Shown: piece after piece, positions 5,608 to 10,011 of the stretch
Layout: each line of letters begins with the position of its first letter
How positions within the stretch are numbered: the first letter of the stretch is position 1
Assembly (NCBI GenBank): GCA_046497505.1
Contig: JAWOFN010000095.1
Coordinates: 1 to 10,011 of the forward strand
Source: JAWOFN01 sp046497505 [NCBI: bacterium]
Lineage (GTDB): Bacteria > Blakebacterota > Blakebacteria > Blakebacterales
Length of the DNA: 10,011 bases
Direction of reading: 5' to 3'
Position numbers and translations under genes: made by a program
The notes under the pieces: model-generated
What the model saw: only the letters and a program-made list of their open reading frames with translations
Database searches by the model: none
Told to the model about the DNA's origin: nothing

Positions 5608-7389
5608 GTGAAGATCTCCTACCTGGACGGTCCCCGATACTACCGTGCCTTCGTGGCAGGTGCCCACGAACTGGCCCGACAGCAGGCCGAACTGAACCGG
5701 ATCAACGTCTTCCCGGTGGCCGACGGGGACACCGGAAGCAACATGGCGGCCACCGCCCGTGCCGTGGTGACGGGCAGCGTGGTCAGCTCCTCGCTGAAGG
5801 AGACCGCGGCCAGCATGGCCGACGCGGCCATGATGGGCGCGCGGGGGAACAGCGGTCTGATCTTCGCCCAGTACCTGTACGGATTCAGTCGGGAGGTGGG
5901 CGACCGGGCATCGGTGGCGGGGACCGCCGCCGCCGAGCTCTTCGCCCGTGCCGCCTCCCACGCCCGGGAGGCGGTGAGTGAGCCGGTGGAAGGCACCATG
6001 CTCACCGTGATGCGGGAATGGGGCGAGGCTCTGGAGGGCCTGAAGCAGCGTGTCCACGACCTCGCAGAACTCATCCCCGCCTCGCTCCACAGGGCGCGCG
6101 AGTCGCTCAGGGGCACCACCGAGAAGCTGGAGGTCCTGGCCCGGAACGGCGTGGTGGATGCGGGGGCGAAGGGGTTTGTGACCTTCCTGGAGGGGGTGGA
6201 ATCCTTCCTCCAGGGGGGCAGTCTGCGGGAGGGGGTGATGAAGGACCTGGTCGTGGAGAGTGCGGGACACGCCGCAGCGGACCTCTCTGAGGAAGTCACC
6301 TTCCGCTTCTGTACCGAAGCGGTGCTGGAGGGGGAGGACATCACCCCCGAAGGACTGCGGAGCGAGCTGAAGGCCTGGGGGGACTCGGTGGTCACGGTGG
6401 GGCGCCCCGGCAAGGTACACATCCACGTGCACACCAGCCGCCCTGCCGATCTCTTCCAGTCCGTCGAGGAACGCGCCGCGATCCTCCAGCCCAAGTGCGA
6501 GGATATGCTGCGCCAGGTCCAGGCGGCCGGACATCGGCGTTCGGAGGTCGCCCTCGTGGTGGATTCCGCGTGCGACCTGCCGCCGGAACTGTTCGAAGAA
6601 CACCGGATCCACATGCTCCCCCTCCACCTGGCCTTCGGCGAGTCGGTATACCTGGACAAGCGTACCATCGACCAGGGCCGGTTCTACGAGAAGCTGGATG
6701 AGAGCGGCCCCTATCCGACCACCAGCCAGATCCCCACGGGCGATTTCGAGCAGCTCTTCCGCTCGCTGGGCGAGCAGTACGGGTCGATCGTGGCCATCAC
6801 CCTCTCCTCGGGGTTGAGCGGGACCTGGAACGCGGCGCGCATCGCCGCCGGGCGCCTCCCGGGCCGGCGGATCGAGGTCATCGACAGCCGTCACCTCTCG
6901 GGCAGCATGGGCCTGGTGGTGCTGGAGGCCGCTGAGGCGATACGAGAGGGATGCTCCCACGACGAAGTAGCTGCCCGGGCGCGGGACGCGGTGGAGCGTG
7001 CCGAGATCCTGGTGGGGGCGAAGACCATGAAGTACCTGGTCCGGAGCGGGCGGGTCAGCGCCGTGAAGGGGCTCGTGGGCAGGTTGATGAACATCAAACC
7101 GGTCATCACCCTCGATGAAGAAGGGAAGGCGGCTGCCTTCGGCAGGGCATTCGGCCAGAGGGGCCTGTTGAAGCTCATTCGGAAGAAGGCCTCGGAACTC
7201 TCGCGGACCGAGGGCGTCCGCAGGTACTGCGTGGTCCACGGCCATGACCCCGCCACGGCCCGGGAGTGGGCCCGGGCCATGGAGGAGACCGTGGGGCGCC
7301 CCCCCGAGTTCGTCATGGACATCGCCCCGGTCATCGGCCTCCACGCGGGGAGAGGTGCCGCGGCGGTGTGCCTGCTCACGGGAGACTGA
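5608..7389 (+). CDS. DAK2-DegV fusion: predicted single-chain fatty acid kinase (FakA N/L domains + FakB-like domain)
   Basis: This 593-residue cytoplasmic protein has three parts. Residues 1 to about 200 are a DAK2/FakA kinase domain: LDG at 6-8, NVFPVADGDTGSNM (33-46) with Mg-ATP aspartates Asp39 and Asp41, GARGNSG (77-83), and VVDAGAKGF. Residues about 225-310 match the FakA linker domain, keeping the catalytic Cys (FCTE, Cys235) and HVH pair (His273, His275), equivalent to Cys240, His282 and His284 of S. aureus FakA. Residues 312-593 are a DegV/FakB domain: VVDSACDLP, TTSQIPTGDF (Thr371, Thr372), LSSGLSGTWNAA (399-410), VIDSRHLSGSMG (425-435), NIKPVI, and a final PVIGLHAGRGA. FakA phosphorylates a fatty acid held by FakB to give acyl-phosphate for PlsX/PlsY phospholipid synthesis. 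Here the FakB-like domain sits where FakA normally has its FakB-docking domain. The GTG start has only a weak GGAAG 10 bases upstream, but no other in-frame start suits the domain. Fatty acid specificity is unknown. Confidence 0.9.
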   Translation: MKISYLDGPRYYRAFVAGAHELARQQAELNRINVFPVADGDTGSNMAATARAVVTGSVVSSSLKETAASMADAAMMGARGNSGLIFAQYLYGFSREVGDRASVAGTAAAELFARAASHAREAVSEPVEGTMLTVMREWGEALEGLKQRVHDLAELIPASLHRARESLRGTTEKLEVLARNGVVDAGAKGFVTFLEGVESFLQGGSLREGVMKDLVVESAGHAAADLSEEVTFRFCTEAVLEGEDITPEGLRSELKAWGDSVVTVGRPGKVHIHVHTSRPADLFQSVEERAAILQPKCEDMLRQVQAAGHRRSEVALVVDSACDLPPELFEEHRIHMLPLHLAFGESVYLDKRTIDQGRFYEKLDESGPYPTTSQIPTGDFEQLFRSLGEQYGSIVAITLSSGLSGTWNAARIAAGRLPGRRIEVIDSRHLSGSMGLVVLEAAEAIREGCSHDEVAARARDAVERAEILVGAKTMKYLVRSGRVSAVKGLVGRLMNIKPVITLDEEGKAAAFGRAFGQRGLLKLIRKKASELSRTEGVRRYCVVHGHDPATAREWARAMEETVGRPPEFVMDIAPVIGLHAGRGAAAVCLLTGD

Positions 7390-7402
7390 CTCTCCGGCGG
7401 AG

Positions 7403-7414
7403 GCCTCCGGAGGC
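7403..7414. repeat. 12-bp GC palindrome in the fusion/bipA gap
   Basis: GCCTCCGGAGGC is a perfect palindrome starting 13 bases after the kinase-fusion stop. It overlaps a second palindrome, GGAGGCCTCC (about 7399-7408), so the segment can pair in two ways. No T tract follows, so it is not a standard terminator. The rest of the 154-base gap (7390-7543) holds a possible -10 box and an otherwise featureless leader. Confidence 0.4.
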
Positions 7415-7453
7415 TGCGGACGCCGCGGCACTCGCTTCTCCGCCGCGCCTGTG

Positions 7454-7459
7454 TATATT
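7454..7459 (+). promoter_or_regulatory. Possible -10 box of a bipA promoter
   Basis: TATATT is the only AT-rich hexamer in this GC-rich gap and matches 5 of 6 positions of the -10 consensus. I could not find an acceptable -35 at 16-18 bases. If used, it would give bipA a leader of about 80 bases, separating it from the upstream operon. Confidence 0.3.
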
Positions 7460-7543
7460 GTCCCTTCCGGCAGACCCGGAGTGTCCATCCCGCGGGACCC
7501 ATCCGAACCATCCGAAGGACCGAACCGAGGCAGGTGCAGGACT

Positions 7544-9394
7544 GTGCCCATCCGCAACATCGCCATCATCGCCCACGTGGATCACGGCAAGACCACGCTG
7601 GTGGACCAGATGCTCCGCCAGGCCGGGGTGTTCCGTGCGGACCAGCAGGTGCAGGACCGCATCATGGACTCCAACCCGCTGGAGCGGGAGCGGGGCATCA
7701 CGATCCTATCGAAGAACACCTCCATCCGCTGGGAGGGCACCAAGATCAACCTGGTGGACACGCCCGGGCACGCTGATTTCGGCGGTGAGGTGGAGCGGAT
7801 CCTGCGCATGGTGGACGGCGTGCTCCTGCTGGTGGACGCAGCCGAAGGGCCGATGCCCCAGACCCGTTTCGTGACCCGCAAGGCCCTCGGCCTGGGGCTG
7901 AAGCCGATCGTGGTCATCAACAAGGTGGACCGCAAGGACGCCCGTCCCGTGGAGGTCCACGACGAGGTGCTCGAACTATTCCTGGAACTGGACGCCACAG
8001 AGGAGCAGATCTACTGCCCCTTCCTCTACGCCTCGGGCAGAGAAGGGTGGACCTCACCGGAGCCGGACGTGCGGGGTGGGGACCTGGGGGCCCTCTTCGG
8101 CGCGATCACCCGGCATGTGCCTTCCCCGGAGGGCGACCCGGGCGGCTCCTTCCAGATGCTGGTCTCCACCCTGGACCACAGTCCCTATGTGGGCAGGATC
8201 GGCATCGGCCGCATCGAACGGGGCCGGGTGGAGGTGGGGCAGGCCGTGCGGGTGCTCCCCCTGGGCGAACCGGGCATGGTGGAAGACGAGGAGGTGGGGA
8301 GCCGAGCCCGTGTGGTGCAGCTCTACGGGTTCAAGGACCTTGAGCGGGTGGCCATCCAGGAGGCCGGGGCAGGCGACATCGTGGCCCTCGCCGGGCTGGA
8401 GGGAATGGAGATCGGGACCACCCTCACCGATCCCGCCCATCCTCAGCGTCTCCGGGGGATCGCGGTGGAAGAACCCACCATGTCGGTAGACTTCAGTGTG
8501 AACACCTCGCCCCTCTCCGGCCGGTCCGGCAGGTACGTGACCAGCCGTCAGCTCCGGGAGCGGCTCTTCCGCGAGCTGGAGGGGAACGTGGCCCTGCGGG
8601 TGGAGCAGACCGACTCCCCCGACACCCTCACCGTCTCGGGTCGGGGGGAGCTGCACCTGGCCATCCTCATGGAGACCATGCGCCGGGAGGGGTACGAGTT
8701 CCAGGTGGGCAGACCCCGGGTGGTGGAGCGGACCGGGTCGGGAGGGGAGCGGATGGAACCGTACGAAGAACTGCTCGTCGAGATCCCGGACGGGATGATG
8801 GGTACGGTCATGGAGGGGCTGGGTCCCCGAAAGTCCGAACTCATCGAGATGCGCGCGACCGACCGTGGGACCCTCCGGATGCGTTTCAAGATCCCGGCGC
8901 GGGGTCTCTTCGGCTACCGTTCTGAGTTCCTGACCGAGACCCGGGGTGAGGGCATCATGCATCACCGTTTCCTGGAGTACGGTCCCTGGGTGGGGGAGCT
9001 GGAGGGGCGGCGGAACGGCGTGCTGGTGGCGGACCGGCTCGGTGAGGTGGTGGGGTACGCGCTCGACAACCTCCAGGAGCGGGCCACCCTCTTCGTGCGA
9101 CCCGGGGATGTGGTCTACCAGGGGATGATCGTGGGGGAGCATGTACGTCCCGGCGATCTGGACGTGAACGTGCTGAAGGAGAAGAAGCTCAGCAACATCC
9201 GCACCCATGCCTCGGACGAGGCCATACGGCTCGAACCGGGCCGGGAGGTGACGCTGGAGACCGGCCTCGAGTTCATCGAACCGGACGAGCTCATGGAGGT
9301 CACACCTGGAGCGGTCCGGCTCAGGAAGCGCCATCTGCATCCTGAAGACCGGAAGCGGGCCGCCAAAAAGGCTGGGTCCCGCGCCGGGGTCTGA
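7544..9394 (+). CDS. bipA: Ribosome-associated translational GTPase BipA/TypA
   Basis: This 616-residue protein is full length for BipA, a GTPase of the elongation-factor family that binds the 70S ribosome, assists 50S assembly and supports growth under stress or at low temperature. The G domain shows G1 AHVDHGKTT (residues 10-18), switch I ending RERGITI, G3 DTPGHADF (from Asp72), G4 NKVD (126-129) and a G5 region YASGREGW. Domain II follows ([19 protein letters not shown]), then the domain III and V EF-G-like folds ([50 protein letters not shown]). The BipA-specific C-terminus ([33 protein letters not shown]) ends in a basic tail. EF-G and LepA are excluded by this C-terminus and by the lack of domain IV. 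The GTG start gives [15 protein letters not shown], the family N-terminus; the Shine-Dalgarno is weak (GAGG about 13 bases upstream). The 154-base gap before it argues for its own promoter. Confidence 0.97.
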   Translation: MPIRNIAIIAHVDHGKTTLVDQMLRQAGVFRADQQVQDRIMDSNPLERERGITILSKNTSIRWEGTKINLVDTPGHADFGGEVERILRMVDGVLLLVDAAEGPMPQTRFVTRKALGLGLKPIVVINKVDRKDARPVEVHDEVLELFLELDATEEQIYCPFLYASGREGWTSPEPDVRGGDLGALFGAITRHVPSPEGDPGGSFQMLVSTLDHSPYVGRIGIGRIERGRVEVGQAVRVLPLGEPGMVEDEEVGSRARVVQLYGFKDLERVAIQEAGAGDIVALAGLEGMEIGTTLTDPAHPQRLRGIAVEEPTMSVDFSVNTSPLSGRSGRYVTSRQLRERLFRELEGNVALRVEQTDSPDTLTVSGRGELHLAILMETMRREGYEFQVGRPRVVERTGSGGERMEPYEELLVEIPDGMMGTVMEGLGPRKSELIEMRATDRGTLRMRFKIPARGLFGYRSEFLTETRGEGIMHHRFLEYGPWVGELEGRRNGVLVADRLGEVVGYALDNLQERATLFVRPGDVVYQGMIVGEHVRPGDLDVNVLKEKKLSNIRTHASDEAIRLEPGREVTLETGLEFIEPDELMEVTPGAVRLRKRHLHPEDRKRAAKKAGSRAGV

Positions 9395-9454
9395 AGTGGG
9401 CCGGTCCCCTCCTCCCGGGTTGTTGGCCCCCATGCCATGTACTAGCATCGAGAC

Positions 9455-10011
9455 GTGAGCGACCGACTGCGGAGCATACCCCTCATCGAGGACCACGACC
9501 CGGATGCCGCGCAGGCGTCCCCCGACGACCTGTGGGGGCGGCCGGTCCCGCGTCTGAACGAGGAGACCTGGCGTCGCGTACTCCAGGTGTGCGCAGGGGC
9601 CCTCGTCGTCTGGGTCGCGGATCTGCTCTTCCCCTCACCGGGATGGGTCCGATGGTGGGCACTGGCCCTGGCGGCGGGCTGGACCTGGTGGACGGCGGTC
9701 CGGATGCTGCTGCTGGATACGAAGTCCCCCCGTTTCTGGGCGTGGTGGCTCGGACTGAGTGCCGCTGCCCTGCTCCCCTCGGCACAAGGTCCCGCCGGGT
9801 TCATCATCGCCGTCGTCGGCTCCAGCCTCTTCCTGGTGTTCCGGACGTATCAGCCCTACGGGCATCTGGCCGGCTCGCGCAGGGCGGGCATGGCCTTTCT
9901 CTTCCTCGTCGCCCTGTTCCTCATACCGTGGGGACCCGGGGGGGAGGTGACGGACGCCCCCCTCGCAGGTCTGGGACATCACGCCGCCCTCTACGGCCTG
10001 GTCAGCCTGAG
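9455..10011 (+). CDS. Tryptophan-rich multi-pass membrane protein, 3' end outside window
   Basis: An uninterrupted frame runs from a GTG at 9455 to the window edge (185 codons, no stop), so the gene is partial. The first 38 or so residues are acidic and soluble (SDRLRSIPLIEDHDPDAAQ onward). About five hydrophobic segments follow, near residues 43-60, 65-86, 95-111, 115-131 and 144-158, separated by short loops. Tryptophan is strikingly common (13 in 185), in clusters such as GWVRWW, GWTWW and FWAWW. I do not recognise the family. It may be the membrane sensor part of a larger signalling protein (histidine kinase, cyclase or SpoIIE-type phosphatase) whose catalytic domain lies beyond the window, but nothing visible proves this. 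There is no good Shine-Dalgarno; TACTAG at 9440-9445 sits 9 bases before the GTG. It follows bipA by 60 bases. Confidence 0.65.
   Translation, partial: MSDRLRSIPLIEDHDPDAAQASPDDLWGRPVPRLNEETWRRVLQVCAGALVVWVADLLFPSPGWVRWWALALAAGWTWWTAVRMLLLDTKSPRFWAWWLGLSAAALLPSAQGPAGFIIAVVGSSLFLVFRTYQPYGHLAGSRRAGMAFLFLVALFLIPWGPGGEVTDAPLAGLGHHAALYGLVSL

Noticed and set aside
7244-7543. Extension of the bipA frame upstream to an ATG at 7244
   Set aside because: It would overlap the end of the kinase fusion in another frame and add an Arg/Pro/Ser-rich segment absent from BipA. The GTG at 7544 gives the normal N-terminus and length.
5155-7569. Very long minus-strand open frame opposite the DUF1295 and kinase-fusion genes
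   Set aside because: The composition (His, Gly, Pro, Arg, Asp repeats without domains) is that of an antisense shadow of GC-biased codons; the plus strand has clear protein families.
8054-9496. Long minus-strand open frame opposite bipA
   Set aside because: It is the same GC-rich antisense artefact; BipA occupies the plus strand with all motifs intact.
1-10011. Mobile element, phage, CRISPR or defence island
   Set aside because: No transposase, integrase, terminal repeats, repeat-spacer array or composition shift was seen. The tRNA gene has no att-like duplicate of its 3' end elsewhere in the window that I could find.

Overview
The window reads as ordinary chromosomal DNA of a high-GC, Gram-negative bacterium. 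It encodes a lipoprotein with a lipobox, a signal-peptide protein ending in an outer-membrane-type beta-signal, and many GTG starts. The protein repertoire (a dodecin, a DUF2891 lipoprotein, an AGCS symporter, BipA, and a DAK2-DegV fusion) and the GC-rich codon use would suit Gemmatimonadota or a related environmental phylum. That placement is a guess from protein style, not a tree. No phage, transposon, CRISPR or integration signature was seen.

Layout. A minus-strand tRNA-Leu(UAA) at 51-138 is followed by a minus-strand dodecin (273-473) with its own hairpin terminator and a plausible promoter. Divergent from it is a translationally coupled pair: a DUF2891 lipoprotein (712-1845) and a class I SAM methyltransferase with a histidine/lysine-rich N-terminus (1842-2432). 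These converge, with only a 33-base gap and no clear terminator, on a minus-strand AGCS-family sodium:amino-acid symporter (2466-3824), whose -10 box lies so close to its ATG that the mRNA may be leaderless. Divergent from the symporter is a plus-strand run that continues to the window end: a predicted outer-membrane beta-barrel (3963-4760), a DUF1295 membrane protein (4771-5559), a DAK2-FakA/DegV fusion (5608-7389), the translational GTPase BipA (7544-9394), and a tryptophan-rich membrane protein cut off by the window edge (9455-10011). No gene-free stretch exceeds about 240 bases.

How the genes may work together. The fusion protein joins the kinase and linker domains of fatty acid kinase subunit A to a DegV/FakB-type fatty-acid-binding domain, replacing the usual FakA C-terminal docking domain. 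It would be a one-polypeptide fatty acid kinase, and is the most interesting item here. It lies 48 bases after a DUF1295 (steroid 5-alpha-reductase-like) membrane enzyme, which lies 10 bases after a beta-barrel gene, so a lipid-handling operon is a reasonable hypothesis. BipA and the tRNA are housekeeping genes. The DUF2891/methyltransferase pair has no known function. I see no convincing evidence of a new defence or mobile system.
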